From Aquibacillus koreensis (GTDB taxonomy: Bacteria; Bacillota; Bacilli; Bacillales; Amphibacillaceae), in assembly GCF_025154055.1 (NCBI RefSeq), contig NZ_JAOALK010000047.1, forward strand, positions 62,001-126,000: 64,000 bases of DNA, read 5' to 3'. Shown here piece after piece: positions 44,467 to 55,016 of the stretch. How positions within the stretch are numbered: position 1 is the first letter of the stretch; each line of letters starts with the position of its first letter. The translations under genes were made by a program, and so were the position numbers. A model generated the notes under the pieces. The model ran no database searches. It was given only the letters and a program-made list of their open reading frames with translations, and was not told where the DNA came from.

Positions 44467-45854
44467 ACGAAGAGTGCGGTGTCTTTGCAATTTGGGGACA
44501 TGAAAAGGCTGCAGAAATGACCTATTACGGGCTACATGCACTGCAGCACCGTGGTCAAGAGGGTGCAGGAATTGTAACGAGTGATGGAGAAGCGTTACAT
44601 TTGCACAAAGGAAACGGACTCATCAACGAAGTTTTTCAACAAGCAGAATTTTCACGATTAACAGGGCATGCAGCCGTTGGTCACGTACGTTACGCTACCC
44701 AAGGTGGGGGCGGTTACGAGAACGTGCAACCACTTGTGTTTCGTTCGCAAAGAAACAGTATGGCTCTAGCGCATAACGGAAACTTAGTAAATGCTTATGC
44801 GTTAAAATCTCAACTAGAAGCACAAGGAAGTATTTTACAAACAACATCTGATACAGAAGTGATAGCACACTTAATTAAACGCAATGGTTATATGGATATG
44901 GATCAGGCAATTGCCTCTGCCTTGAGCATGGTCAAAGGTGCTTATGCAATTACGATCTTAACGGAAGATAAATTGTACGTTGCGCTTGACCCACGTGGTC
45001 TGCGTCCTTTATCGATTGGGATGCTAGGTGGTGCTTATGTAGTTGCTTCTGAAACTTGTGCGTTTGACCTAATTGGTGCATCGTATATTCGTGAAGTAAG
45101 ACCGGGCGAGTTACTGATGATTGATGATACTGGCATTACATCAAAAGAATTTTCATCACCAATGAAGCGTACTTTATGCTCGATGGAATATGTGTATTTT
45201 TCCAGACCAGATAGTGACCTTGATGGATTAAATGTGCATGCGAGTCGTAAAACAATGGGGAAACAGTTAGCGATGGAAGCTCCTGTAGAAGCAGATGTAG
45301 TGACTGGGGTTCCAGATTCAAGTATATCTGCAGCAATCGGGTTCTCAGAAGCGACAGGTATTCCCTATGAATTAGGTTTGATAAAAAATAGATATGTAGG
45401 TCGCACGTTTATTCAACCTTCGCAAGAACTGAGAGAACAAGGGGTAAAGATGAAGCTTTCTGCTGTTCGCGGTATTGTCGAAGGAAAACGTGTCGTGATG
45501 GTCGATGATTCGATCGTTCGTGGTACAACGAGTAAAAGAATTGTACGGCTATTAAAAGAGGCTGGAGCAACTGAGGTTCATGTTCGAATTGCATCTCCAC
45601 CAATAGAGAATCCGTGTTATTACGGGATTGATACCTCTACGAAAGGTGAATTGATTGCATCCAATCATTCCATAGAAGAAATGTGTGAGCTGATTGGTGC
45701 GGATAGTCTATCGTTTTTAACAACAGAGGGATTAGAAGATGCGATTGTAAAAGATAAAGACTCGATGGAACATGGCATATGCCAAGCTTGTTTCACAGGG
45801 AATTATCCAACGGAAATCTATCCGGATACTGTGTTACCTGCATATAAGGAATAA
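44442..45854 (+). CDS. purF: Amidophosphoribosyltransferase
   Basis: 470 residues from ATG 44442. This start gives the 11-residue propeptide [11 protein letters not shown] before CGVF, as in Bacillus; Cys12 becomes the N-terminal nucleophile after removal. A frame start 18 bp earlier is not needed. The PRPP site is [17 protein letters not shown], and the C-terminal Cys (in YGIDT-preceded NPCYYG and CQACFTG) suit the 4Fe-4S cluster of this type. First step of the pathway. Overlaps purL by 25 bp. Confidence 0.96.
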   Translation: MLAEIKGLNEECGVFAIWGHEKAAEMTYYGLHALQHRGQEGAGIVTSDGEALHLHKGNGLINEVFQQAEFSRLTGHAAVGHVRYATQGGGGYENVQPLVFRSQRNSMALAHNGNLVNAYALKSQLEAQGSILQTTSDTEVIAHLIKRNGYMDMDQAIASALSMVKGAYAITILTEDKLYVALDPRGLRPLSIGMLGGAYVVASETCAFDLIGASYIREVRPGELLMIDDTGITSKEFSSPMKRTLCSMEYVYFSRPDSDLDGLNVHASRKTMGKQLAMEAPVEADVVTGVPDSSISAAIGFSEATGIPYELGLIKNRYVGRTFIQPSQELREQGVKMKLSAVRGIVEGKRVVMVDDSIVRGTTSKRIVRLLKEAGATEVHVRIASPPIENPCYYGIDTSTKGELIASNHSIEEMCELIGADSLSFLTTEGLEDAIVKDKDSMEHGICQACFTGNYPTEIYPDTVLPAYKE

Positions 45855-45867
45855 AGGAGCTTAAATC

Positions 45868-46896
45868 ATGAGCGATATTTATAAGCAAGCTGGTGTGGAT
45901 GTACATGCTGGATATAAAGCAGTAGATTTAATGAAAAAACATATAAAAACGACAAACCGCCCAGAAGTGATTGGTGGCGTAGGCGCGTTTGCTGGATTGT
46001 TTGACCTTTCTTCTTTTAAATATGAGGAACCTGTGCTTGTGTCCGGTACAGATGGTGTTGGAACAAAATTGAAGCTAGCTTTTCAAATGGACCAACATGA
46101 TACTGTCGGTATTGATTTAGTAGCGATGTGTGTGAATGATATTGTGGCACAAGGGGCAGATCCATTGTTCTTCCTTGATTATATTGCATGTGGGAAAAAT
46201 GAACCGGAGAAGATCGAGCAAATCGTTAAAGGAATCTCCGAAGGTTGTGTACAAAGCGGAAGTGCATTAATCGGTGGAGAAACTGCTGAGATGCCAGGCA
46301 TGTATCAAGACGGTGAATATGATCTTGCAGGTTTTGTTGTTGGGATTGTTGATAAGAAAGAGATCATTACCGGTTCAGAGATTGAAGCTGGTGATAAAGT
46401 AATCGGGATTGCTTCAAGTGGTCTTCATTCCAATGGTTTTTCACTCGTTCGAAAAATCGTAGCCGATAAGCAATTAGATTTAGCATCCACCTATGCACCA
46501 CTAGATCGTCCCTTAGGAGAAGAGCTATTAACGCCAACAAAAATTTACGTAGAAGCAATCAAGCAACTGAAATTAAACATGACCATCAAAGGAATTAGCC
46601 ATATTACAGGTGGTGGATTCTATGAAAACCTTCCAAGAGCTTTACCAGAAGGTTTAGGTGTTACAATAAATAAAGATGCATGGAAAGTGCCAGCCATCTA
46701 TACGCTTTTGCAAGAGCAAGCGAACCTTAGCTTTGATGATATGCTTGGTGTATTTAACGCAGGTATTGGAATGGCGGTAGTTGTGTCTCCTTACGAAGCG
46801 GAGATTGCGCTACAAGTGTTAGAGGATATTGGTGAGGAAGCATTTGTAATTGGGGAAGTTGTTGAAGGTAACGGGGTGACCGTAATCGATGCGTAA
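45868..46896 (+). CDS. purM: AIR synthase
   Basis: 342 residues. [20 protein letters not shown] and [15 protein letters not shown] are the PurM/SelD-family ATP-site motifs, then [19 protein letters not shown] and [11 protein letters not shown]. It closes the imidazole ring from FGAM. 13 bp behind purF, with AAAGGAG before ATG; the end overlaps purN by 8 bp. Confidence 0.97.
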   Translation: MSDIYKQAGVDVHAGYKAVDLMKKHIKTTNRPEVIGGVGAFAGLFDLSSFKYEEPVLVSGTDGVGTKLKLAFQMDQHDTVGIDLVAMCVNDIVAQGADPLFFLDYIACGKNEPEKIEQIVKGISEGCVQSGSALIGGETAEMPGMYQDGEYDLAGFVVGIVDKKEIITGSEIEAGDKVIGIASSGLHSNGFSLVRKIVADKQLDLASTYAPLDRPLGEELLTPTKIYVEAIKQLKLNMTIKGISHITGGGFYENLPRALPEGLGVTINKDAWKVPAIYTLLQEQANLSFDDMLGVFNAGIGMAVVVSPYEAEIALQVLEDIGEEAFVIGEVVEGNGVTVIDA

Positions 46897-47494
46897 AACC
46901 AAGATTGCGGTGTTTGCCTCAGGTACTGGTAGTAATTATGAAGCGATTATGGACCAGATCAATGCAGGGCAGTTAGCGTGTGAAGTAGCACTGCTCGTAT
47001 GCGATCAACCAAATGCAAAAGTAATTGGGAAAGCAGAAGAATTAGGCACACCTTTATTTGTGTTTGATCCGAAACAATATGAATCAAAAGCAACTTTTGA
47101 AAACGAGATCGTACAGAGGTTACAAGAACAAGGTGTCGAGTTGATTATCTTAGCGGGCTATATGCGCCTAATTGGTCCAACTCTATTAGCACCTTACGAA
47201 TCAAAAATTATTAATATCCATCCATCACTTTTACCTGCTTTTCCAGGTAAAGATGCAGTTGGCCAAGCGATTGAAGCAGGGGTGCGCGTTGCGGGCGTGA
47301 CAATCCATTTTGTAGATGAAGGCATGGATACTGGACAAATCATCGATCAGCAAGCATTGTATGTGGAAAAAGGAGAAACGCGTGATTCCTTACAAAAACG
47401 AATCCAAGCAATTGAACATCGTCTTTTTCCACAAACGATCCAGAAATTAATCGAGGAACAAGCTGAAACAGGGGAAAGGGGAGCATCAATATGA
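46889..47494 (+). CDS. purN: GAR transformylase
   Basis: 201 residues. [17 protein letters not shown], then the active site [16 protein letters not shown] (Asn, His) and VHFV-type [15 protein letters not shown] (Asp). It uses 10-formyl-THF to formylate GAR. Overlaps purM by 8 bp and purH by 4 bp (ATGA). Confidence 0.97.
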   Translation: MRKTKIAVFASGTGSNYEAIMDQINAGQLACEVALLVCDQPNAKVIGKAEELGTPLFVFDPKQYESKATFENEIVQRLQEQGVELIILAGYMRLIGPTLLAPYESKIINIHPSLLPAFPGKDAVGQAIEAGVRVAGVTIHFVDEGMDTGQIIDQQALYVEKGETRDSLQKRIQAIEHRLFPQTIQKLIEEQAETGERGASI

Positions 47495-49023
47495 GAAAGC
47501 GCGCATTACTCAGTGTATCAGACAAAACGAACGTAGTAGAATTTGCACAAGGACTAGATCAATTAGGCTATGAGTTAATTTCAACAGGGGGAACGTTGAA
47601 GAAGTTAAAGGACGCTGGATTACCGGCACTTCCGGTTTCTGCAGTAACCAACTTTGAAGAGATTTTAGATGGAAGAGTGAAGACACTTCACCCGTATATC
47701 CATGCAGGATTACTAGCAAAACGTGATGATGAATCCCATAAACAACAATTAGAGGAACGTGATATTCTTCCGATTGATGTAGTTGTAGTGAACCTGTATC
47801 CTTTTAAACAAACGATTGAGCAGGAAGGCGTTACGGAAGCAGATGCGATAGAAAACATTGATATCGGTGGCCCAACGATGCTTCGTGCAGCAGCAAAAAA
47901 CTTCAATGGCGTAACTGTCGTTGTCGATCCTACTGATTATGATGCAGTGTTACAGCAGCTTAACGAGGGTTCTAACGCTGTAGAATTCCGTAAAAAACTA
48001 GCTGCAAAGGTATTTAGACATACAGCGAATTACGATGCAATGATCGCAAATTATTTTACAACGATTACAGAAGAAAAAGATCCAGAAACGTACACTGTTA
48101 CATATGAAAAAGTACAATCTTTACGTTACGGAGAGAACCCACATCAACAAGCGGCATTTTATCAAGAGCCTAATGTAAAAGGTGCTTCGATTGCAAATGC
48201 AAAACAGCTACATGGTAAAGATCTGTCTTATAACAATATTCAAGATGCAAATGCTGCACTAGAGATCGTGCTTGAATATAGCGAGCCTGCTGCAGTAGCA
48301 GTGAAACATATGAATCCTTGCGGTGTTGGTATTGGTGAGACGATTACAGAAGCTTATACAAAAGCATATGAAGCAGATCCTGTTTCTATTTTTGGTGGAA
48401 TTGTGGCACTGAATCGTGAAGTGGACGCGGCAACGGCAGATCAGTTAAAGGATATCTTTTTAGAGATCGTTATTGCACCTTCATTCTCTGAAAAAGCAAT
48501 GGAGATTTTAACAGTGAAGCCTAACATCCGTCTACTAGAAACACCGATGAACAGAGAAGGCTCGAATACAAAGAAAGTTGTTAGCGTGATTGGTGGACTG
48601 CTTGTGCAAGACCAAGATACTGGTAGCGTTTCTGCAGAAGATATCACAGTTCCTACAGATCGAAAACCAGATGAAAAAGAATTAGCAGAGCTATTATTTG
48701 CTTGGAAAGTTGTAAAGCACGTGAAATCCAACGCAATTGTTGTTGCGAAAGGTGACCAAACGATTGGTGTTGGTGCTGGGCAGATGAACCGTGTTGGCGC
48801 GGCAAAAATTGCTTTTGAACAAGCAGGAGAAAAAGCAAACGGTGCGGTGATGGCATCCGATGCATTTTTCCCAATGCCTGACACAGTAGAAGCAGCTGCA
48901 AAAGCTGGAATCAAAGCAATCATTCAACCAGGTGGTTCGAAGCGTGACCAAGATTCGATCGATGCTTGTAATGCACACGGAATTACGATGGTGTTCACCG
49001 GCATGCGTCATTTTAAACATTAA
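47491..49023 (+). CDS. purH: AICAR transformylase/IMP cyclohydrolase
   Basis: 510 residues, both domains present. IMP cyclohydrolase part: KRALLSVSDKTNVVEFAQG and STGGTLKKL; transformylase part from about residue 200: RYGENPHQQAAFYQ, VKHMNPCGVG and SDAFFPMPDTVEAAAKAG. It does the last two steps to IMP. Starts in the ATGA overlap with purN. A terminator-like hairpin stands between it and purD. Confidence 0.97.
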   Translation: MRKRALLSVSDKTNVVEFAQGLDQLGYELISTGGTLKKLKDAGLPALPVSAVTNFEEILDGRVKTLHPYIHAGLLAKRDDESHKQQLEERDILPIDVVVVNLYPFKQTIEQEGVTEADAIENIDIGGPTMLRAAAKNFNGVTVVVDPTDYDAVLQQLNEGSNAVEFRKKLAAKVFRHTANYDAMIANYFTTITEEKDPETYTVTYEKVQSLRYGENPHQQAAFYQEPNVKGASIANAKQLHGKDLSYNNIQDANAALEIVLEYSEPAAVAVKHMNPCGVGIGETITEAYTKAYEADPVSIFGGIVALNREVDAATADQLKDIFLEIVIAPSFSEKAMEILTVKPNIRLLETPMNREGSNTKKVVSVIGGLLVQDQDTGSVSAEDITVPTDRKPDEKELAELLFAWKVVKHVKSNAIVVAKGDQTIGVGAGQMNRVGAAKIAFEQAGEKANGAVMASDAFFPMPDTVEAAAKAGIKAIIQPGGSKRDQDSIDACNAHGITMVFTGMRHFKH

Positions 49024-49041
49024 TTTTAGGATTTTGAATGG

Positions 49042-49063
49042 CCCTCACAATGTGGGGGTTTTT
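49042..49063 (+). terminator. Terminator-like hairpin between purH and purD
   Basis: Seven-bp GC-rich stem CCCTCAC/GTGGGGG (one T-G pair) with loop AAT, followed by five T. It is placed inside the operon, 23 bp before the purD start, so it could lower purD expression or be an attenuator. Confidence 0.65.
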
Positions 49064-49085
49064 GATTAAAAAAGGGGGTAGTGGT

Positions 49086-50348
49086 GTGAGAGTTCTTGTA
49101 ATCGGTAGTGGTGGTCGTGAACATAGTATTGTGAAAAAGTTAATGGAGAGCAAGCAGGTGGATTCGATCTTTGCGGCACCAGGTAATGGTGGAATTGCTG
49201 CAGATGCAACGTGTGTAGATATAAAGGACGATGATGTGGATACGCTAGTGGCTTTTGCTAAGGATAATGCGATTGATTGGACGATCGTTGGTCCGGAAGT
49301 TCCTTTACTTGCAGGTGTTGTAAATGCATTTCAAGCGGAGGGCTTAAACGTATTTGGCCCAACAAAAGAAGCTGCCTTAATCGAAGGTAGTAAAGACTTT
49401 GCCAAAGCATTTATGAAAAAATACCAGATCCCAACTGCAGACTATCAAACCTTTACCGATGTTGATCAAGCGAAGCAATACATAGAGGAGAAAGGTGCAC
49501 CGATTGTCATCAAAGCGGATGGCCTTGCTGCTGGAAAAGGTGTAGTTGTTGCCATGACAGTAAGAGAAGCGTTAGATGCAGTTGAGATGATGCTCGTTGA
49601 CAACAAGTTTGGAGAAGCGGGTAGCCGCGTTGTCATTGAAGAGTTTTTGGACGGGAAAGAATTTTCCTTGATGGCTTTTGTGAATGGAGAAAATGTTTTT
49701 CCATTAATGCCAGCAAGAGATCATAAGCGCGCTTTTGATAATGATGAAGGGCCTAATACGGGGGGGATGGGTGCTTTTTCACCGGTACCTGATCTATCTG
49801 GTTCGGACGTGGAACTTGCTGTTAAGACAATTTTAATGCCCGCTGCAAAAGGAATGATTGCAGAAGGTCGCACTTTTACGGGGATTTTATATGCTGGTTT
49901 AATAGAAACAGACCAAGGTCCTAAAGTAATCGAGTTTAATGCTAGATTGGGTGACCCCGAAACACAAGTCGTGTTGCCACTGTTGAAAAATGATTTGTTG
50001 CAGGTTGTTCAGGATGTTACAGCAGGTCGTGATCCAGAGCTTGCATGGGAGGATGCATACTGTATCGGAACAGTTGTCGCATCTGCTGGCTATCCAGGTG
50101 CTTACGACAAGGGTGTGGCGTTACCAGAGCTTGCTCCTTCTGACGAATGCTTTGTTATTCATGCTGGAACAGCTTTGGATGATGAATCGGGTGGATTTGT
50201 TTCTTCTGGGGGGCGTGTTCTTCTTGTAGGTTCTGTGCAAAAAGAAGCTGGGATTGCACAGCAGCATATTTATGATTATTTAAAAGTATTTGATCGCACG
50301 GATTCGTTTTTTTACCGTAGTGATATTGGGTTTGGACGAAATAAATAG
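49086..50348 (+). CDS. purD: GAR synthetase
   Basis: 420 residues from GTG 49086 with GGGGGT before it; an ATG at 49038 in frame lies before the hairpin and gives an odd 16-residue head. VLVIGSGGREHSI is the usual PurD start, and the ATP-grasp parts are KADGLAAGKGVVVA and EFNARLGDPETQVV. It joins glycine to phosphoribosylamine. Last gene of the operon. Confidence 0.96.
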   Translation: MRVLVIGSGGREHSIVKKLMESKQVDSIFAAPGNGGIAADATCVDIKDDDVDTLVAFAKDNAIDWTIVGPEVPLLAGVVNAFQAEGLNVFGPTKEAALIEGSKDFAKAFMKKYQIPTADYQTFTDVDQAKQYIEEKGAPIVIKADGLAAGKGVVVAMTVREALDAVEMMLVDNKFGEAGSRVVIEEFLDGKEFSLMAFVNGENVFPLMPARDHKRAFDNDEGPNTGGMGAFSPVPDLSGSDVELAVKTILMPAAKGMIAEGRTFTGILYAGLIETDQGPKVIEFNARLGDPETQVVLPLLKNDLLQVVQDVTAGRDPELAWEDAYCIGTVVASAGYPGAYDKGVALPELAPSDECFVIHAGTALDDESGGFVSSGGRVLLVGSVQKEAGIAQQHIYDYLKVFDRTDSFFYRSDIGFGRNK

Positions 50349-50358
50349 AGGCTGGTTG

Positions 50359-50399
50359 AGGCATACAATGGGAGGGGATTCTGTTGTGTGTCTTTTTTT
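50359..50399 (+). terminator. Terminator of the pur operon
   Basis: Arms AGGCATACAA and TTGTGTGTCT (two wobble pairs) followed by seven T, 10 bp behind the purD stop. Confidence 0.75.
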
Positions 50400-50465
50400 G
50401 TTGCCATTAGAGTATGGCTCGTGATGACAGAAAATGGGCAAGGGTGAGTTGAGTCTGAAGAGATA

Positions 50466-50569
50466 GAAGCGTATTTGACGGGTGGGAAAGGAAATCGCGT
50501 TAGAAGGTGTCAAAAGAGAAGCGCATTTGACAGGCGGGAAAGAAGACTGGGGTAGAAACTGTCAAAAGA
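50466..50569. repeat. Two 52-bp direct repeats, each a hairpin
   Basis: Units 50466-50517 and 50518-50569 begin GAAGCGTATTTGACGGG and GAAGCGCATTTGACAGG and both end TGTCAAAAGA. In each, TTTGAC near the start can pair with GTCAAA near the end. They fill the gap between purD and the ABC exporter; nothing else is seen in 50400-50652. Confidence 0.7.
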
Positions 50570-50652
50570 AAATCCTTTTTCTTACAACTATTTATCATCC
50601 CAACACAAAAGGTAAAATATGTTAAAGTAGAGTAAAGCTTTTAACCGGAGGG

Positions 50653-51462
50653 GTGATCGAAATCGATACAAATAGCGAAAAAATACTATCAATCTCTAAT
50701 TTAACGATGCGGTATGGGGCAACAAATGTACTAACTGGTGTTGATCTTGATGTTTACAAGGGTCAAATTATTGGATACATAGGGCCAAACGGTGCTGGTA
50801 AAAGTACGACAGTAAAAATTATGCTTGGTTTGGTTGATGGGTATCATGGGAACGTTGAGATTTTTGGGCAGGACATTTCCAATGGAGACAACAGCTATAA
50901 GCAACGAATTGGCTATGTGCCGGAAAATGCAGAGGTGTATGATAATTTAACTGCAAGTGAATATTTAACGTTTACTGGGCAGTTATATGGGATGGACGAA
51001 AGTGAAGCAGAATATAAAGCTATTAGACTAGTAGAAAAATTCGGGTTAGGTGATGTCTATCATACTAGGATCTCTGCTTATTCGAAAGGGATGCGACAAA
51101 AGGTTTTGATTATTGCTAGTTTACTGCATGATCCGGATCTGATATTCCTGGATGAGCCGCTAAGTGGGCTGGATGCCAATAGTGTCATGATTATTAAAGA
51201 GATTTTGGCACAGTTAGCTGCGGAAGGTAAGACGATTTTCTACTCCTCGCACATTATGGATGTTGTAGAAAAAATCAGTAACCGAATCGTACTGCTAGCG
51301 GATGGGAAAATCATTGCTGATGGTTCGTTTGAGGAGTTAAAACAAAAAAATAAAGAAGGAACGTTAGAGGAGATTTTCAATGAGCTCACTGGGTTTGATC
51401 AGCATAAACAAATAGCAGAAGAAGTCGTGTCGATTGTTAAAGAGGTGGGCAATAATGCGTAA
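50653..51462 (+). CDS. ABC exporter ATPase (YthP/NatA-like)
   Basis: 269 residues if started at GTG 50653. Walker A is GPNGAGKSTT, signature AYSKGMRQKV (S-K-G in place of SGG), Walker B LIFLDEPLSGLD, H-loop SSHIMD. It is of the kind that drives ABC-2-type export. The start is not clear: the ribosome site GGAGGGGTGATCG, nearly the full complement of 16S rRNA, overlaps this GTG, and the next codons (ATC, GAA, ATC) are not usual starts. It overlaps the permease gene by 8 bp. Substrate unknown. Confidence 0.88.
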   Translation: MIEIDTNSEKILSISNLTMRYGATNVLTGVDLDVYKGQIIGYIGPNGAGKSTTVKIMLGLVDGYHGNVEIFGQDISNGDNSYKQRIGYVPENAEVYDNLTASEYLTFTGQLYGMDESEAEYKAIRLVEKFGLGDVYHTRISAYSKGMRQKVLIIASLLHDPDLIFLDEPLSGLDANSVMIIKEILAQLAAEGKTIFYSSHIMDVVEKISNRIVLLADGKIIADGSFEELKQKNKEGTLEEIFNELTGFDQHKQIAEEVVSIVKEVGNNA

Positions 51463-53074
51463 CTTCCTATCCCTAAGAATACTCGATAGGTTTCAATTCA
51501 TTTTTAGATTTCTAGGAATAGAATACGAGATGATGAGAAAGATTCTAGCAATGAAGCTAACGATGGACCAAAGACGTGTTCCAACCATTTTTAACCAGTC
51601 AAAAAATAAAGAAACAGGTAATCAGTTTTTTAAATCGCTTGGGCTTTATGCATTATATGGACTCATTCTCATTCCTTTTATTGTTATGGGTGACCACTAT
51701 GTTTTCCAAATGAGCATTGTCTTTGGTATATCGATGTTCATTCTGATGACGTCAATGATCTCCGACTTTTCTACAGTACTGTTAGATGTAAGAGATAAAG
51801 CTATTTTAGACACGAAACCTGTGAAGAAAAAGACGATTAGTGCTTCTAAGATCGTACACGTAAGCATTTATATGATCCAATTAACTGGCGCGTTTGCGCT
51901 CATTCCAATTATTGTAAGTATATTTGTGAAAGGAATCCTCTTTGGTCTTATTTTTATCCTTGAAATCATTTTAATTGGTTTATTCATTGTTGTATTAACT
52001 GCATTAGTGTACATATTTATTTTACGCTTTTTTAATGGAGAGCGATTAAAAGATATTATTAATTATGTGCAAATTCTGTTATCTGTTGGAATCGCTGTCG
52101 GTTACCAAGTTTTAATAAGATCATTTGAATTTGTCGATTTAGATGTTACATTCCACTTTCAATGGTGGCACATATTCATTCCGCCAATGTGGTATGGAGC
52201 GCCATTTGAACTGATATTAAATCAAAATGGATCAAAAGCTATTATTCTATTTTCAATATTGGCACTCATTGTTCCGTTGATCTCCATTTTTATTTATGCT
52301 CTGTTAGTTCCATCGTTTGAAAGGAATTTGCAAAAGCTACTTAATAATAGTGGAGATAATAAAAAGAAAAAGTTACGCGTAGATCGTTTTTGGCAAAAGG
52401 TAATGTGCAGAACGAAAGAGGAGCGTACGTTTTACTTGTTTGCCATTAGGATGATGAAGCAAGAAAGGGAATTTAAGCTAAAGGTCTATCCTTTACTAGG
52501 CATGTCCTTTATTTTCCCGTTTATTTTTGTCGCGAACTTTTTAAGCATGGAATCATTTGGAGACTTGTCAAACACTAAAATGTATTTAACGATTTACTTT
52601 ATTAATATTATCATTCCTTCAATCGTCCATATGGTTAAGTTTTCTGGCAAGTATAAAGGGGCTTGGATTTATCGTGCTACACCCATTCAGGATCAAGCTT
52701 CCATTTATCGTGCGACATTAAAAGCATTTCTTGTGAAGCTTTATTTTCCTGTATTCTTTGTGACGAGCATCGTATTTGTGAGCATTCATTCTTTCACGAT
52801 CATCCTAGATCTTGCTGTGGTGCTGGCAGTCGCTTTCTTACACACGATTATTTCGTATAAGGCATTAAATAATGAGCTATATCCCTTTTCTCAATCCTTT
52901 GCATTTGCACAGGAAACAAATGTTGCAAATAATATTCTTATGATGATTATTGGTGGAGTGTTTGCCGGAATACACTTTATCGCTTCCGTCATTCCATTTG
53001 GTTTGTATGGATATTTAGTAATTTTGATTGTAGTAAACCTAGTATTATGGCAAAAAGGCTTTCGAACGAGTTAG
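51455..53074 (+). CDS. ABC exporter permease (YthQ-like)
   Basis: 539 residues from ATG 51455, with GAGGTGGG in front. About twelve membrane segments in two halves, with a Lys/Arg-rich cytosolic stretch (about residues 296-330, NNSGDNKKKKLRVDRFWQ). It resembles the YthQ-type permeases that pair with a NatA/YthP-like ATPase. No catalytic motif is expected. The compound exported is unknown; there are no immunity or peptide genes nearby apart from the Pro/Gly repeat protein downstream. Confidence 0.82.
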   Translation: MRNFLSLRILDRFQFIFRFLGIEYEMMRKILAMKLTMDQRRVPTIFNQSKNKETGNQFFKSLGLYALYGLILIPFIVMGDHYVFQMSIVFGISMFILMTSMISDFSTVLLDVRDKAILDTKPVKKKTISASKIVHVSIYMIQLTGAFALIPIIVSIFVKGILFGLIFILEIILIGLFIVVLTALVYIFILRFFNGERLKDIINYVQILLSVGIAVGYQVLIRSFEFVDLDVTFHFQWWHIFIPPMWYGAPFELILNQNGSKAIILFSILALIVPLISIFIYALLVPSFERNLQKLLNNSGDNKKKKLRVDRFWQKVMCRTKEERTFYLFAIRMMKQEREFKLKVYPLLGMSFIFPFIFVANFLSMESFGDLSNTKMYLTIYFINIIIPSIVHMVKFSGKYKGAWIYRATPIQDQASIYRATLKAFLVKLYFPVFFVTSIVFVSIHSFTIILDLAVVLAVAFLHTIISYKALNNELYPFSQSFAFAQETNVANNILMMIIGGVFAGIHFIASVIPFGLYGYLVILIVVNLVLWQKGFRTS

Positions 53075-53162
53075 GATATGCGCCTATTTTTGGGATGGGT
53101 AGTTGCGGATTTGAAATTGATGAATAGGCTAATTGTGTAATGCATGAAGAGAGGAGCAGTAC

Positions 53163-53828
53163 ATGATGCCAAACAGAAATAATGGTTTTAATCCATATGG
53201 GAATTACGGGCAACCATACCCACCAAACTTTGAGGGACCATTACCAGGTCCGGGTGGAAACTGGCAAGGTCAGCCGTACCCACCAAACTTTGAGGGACCA
53301 TTACCAGGTCCGGGTGGAAACTGGCAAGGTCAGCCGTATCCACCAAACTTTGAGGGGCCATTACCGGGTCCGGGTGGAGGAAACTGGCAAGGCCAACCAT
53401 ACCCACCAAACTTCGAGGGACCATTACCAGGTCAAGGTGGAGGAAACTGGCAAGGCCAACCATACCCGCCAAACTTTGAGGGGCCATTACCGGGTCCGGG
53501 TGGAGGAAACTGGCAAGGCCAACCATACCCGCCAAACTTTGAGGGACCATTACCAGGTCAAGGTGGAGGAAACTGGCAAGGTCAGCCATACCCACCAAAC
53601 TTCGAGGGACCATTACCAGGTCAAGGTGGAGGAAACTGGCAAGGTCAGCCGTACCCACCAAACTTTGAGGGACCATTACCAGGTCAAGGTGGAGGAAATT
53701 GGGGAGAACAACCAATGCCATCAAATTTTGAAGGACCGTTGCCAGGCCCGAACGTTGGAAATTGGAATCAACCTCAACAACCTTACCCAATGTATAACAA
53801 CCCATATATGAACGAATACGATGATTAA
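53163..53828 (+). CDS. Nine-repeat Pro/Gly/Asn-rich protein
   Basis: 221 residues, almost only tandem repeats. The unit is QPYPPNFEGPLPGPGGNWQG (20 residues), or 21 with a third Gly; eight good copies and a ninth changed copy (NFEGPLPGPNVGNW) are seen from residue 17 to about 205. P and Q alternate at one position (PGPGG or PGQGG). No signal peptide, no membrane segment and no Cys. A weak relationship in style to Pro/Gly/Tyr-rich spore-coat proteins is possible. AGGAG stands before the double ATG. I do not recognise a family. Confidence 0.7.
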   Translation: MMPNRNNGFNPYGNYGQPYPPNFEGPLPGPGGNWQGQPYPPNFEGPLPGPGGNWQGQPYPPNFEGPLPGPGGGNWQGQPYPPNFEGPLPGQGGGNWQGQPYPPNFEGPLPGPGGGNWQGQPYPPNFEGPLPGQGGGNWQGQPYPPNFEGPLPGQGGGNWQGQPYPPNFEGPLPGQGGGNWGEQPMPSNFEGPLPGPNVGNWNQPQQPYPMYNNPYMNEYDD

Positions 53829-53895
53829 AAAAAGATAGCAATAGGGTAACGGGGTTCCATTAAGAGGATCTCAAGCATAAATCCCACTACAAAAG

Positions 53896-53930
53896 GCATG
53901 TGAACGCATTGTTGCGTTCACATGCTTTAA
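53896..53930 (+). terminator. Terminator of the repeat protein
   Basis: Thirteen-bp perfect arms GCATGTGAACGCA and TGCGTTCACATGC, loop TTGT, with TTTAATT behind. No other feature is seen in the 230 bp up to the aminopeptidase. Confidence 0.82.
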
Positions 53931-54134
53931 TTGTATTTGCTTTAGGAATATAATTTAGTGCGTCATAATAAATCCATGTGGATACTGTGCGTCTTATCTG
54001 TGATAATAATTGATGAATAGTTACGATTGTGAAACATGATGTTAAAGTAATGGATCAGTTTTGAACAAGCAAAGGCCAATCCTTTGAACATGAATTCCAT
54101 ACCGTGTAGAAACGAAATGCTATACTGTTTATAA

Positions 54135-54902
<768 letters not shown>

Positions 54903-55016
54903 GCGTTAATTGAGTCGCAATTCATAGGTTCGTTGCAGTTCAAATGTCAGACTTGATATTAAAATGCGTATTAACGCTAAAATACTCAATTTCAGGTGGC
55001 ACATCTTAATGTGGCC

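Noticed and set aside
53182-53841. Other long frames (209 codons plus, 217 codons minus) over the Pro/Gly repeat gene
   Set aside because: They are by-products of the repeated DNA; only the frame from 53163 has a ribosome site and sensible amino acids.
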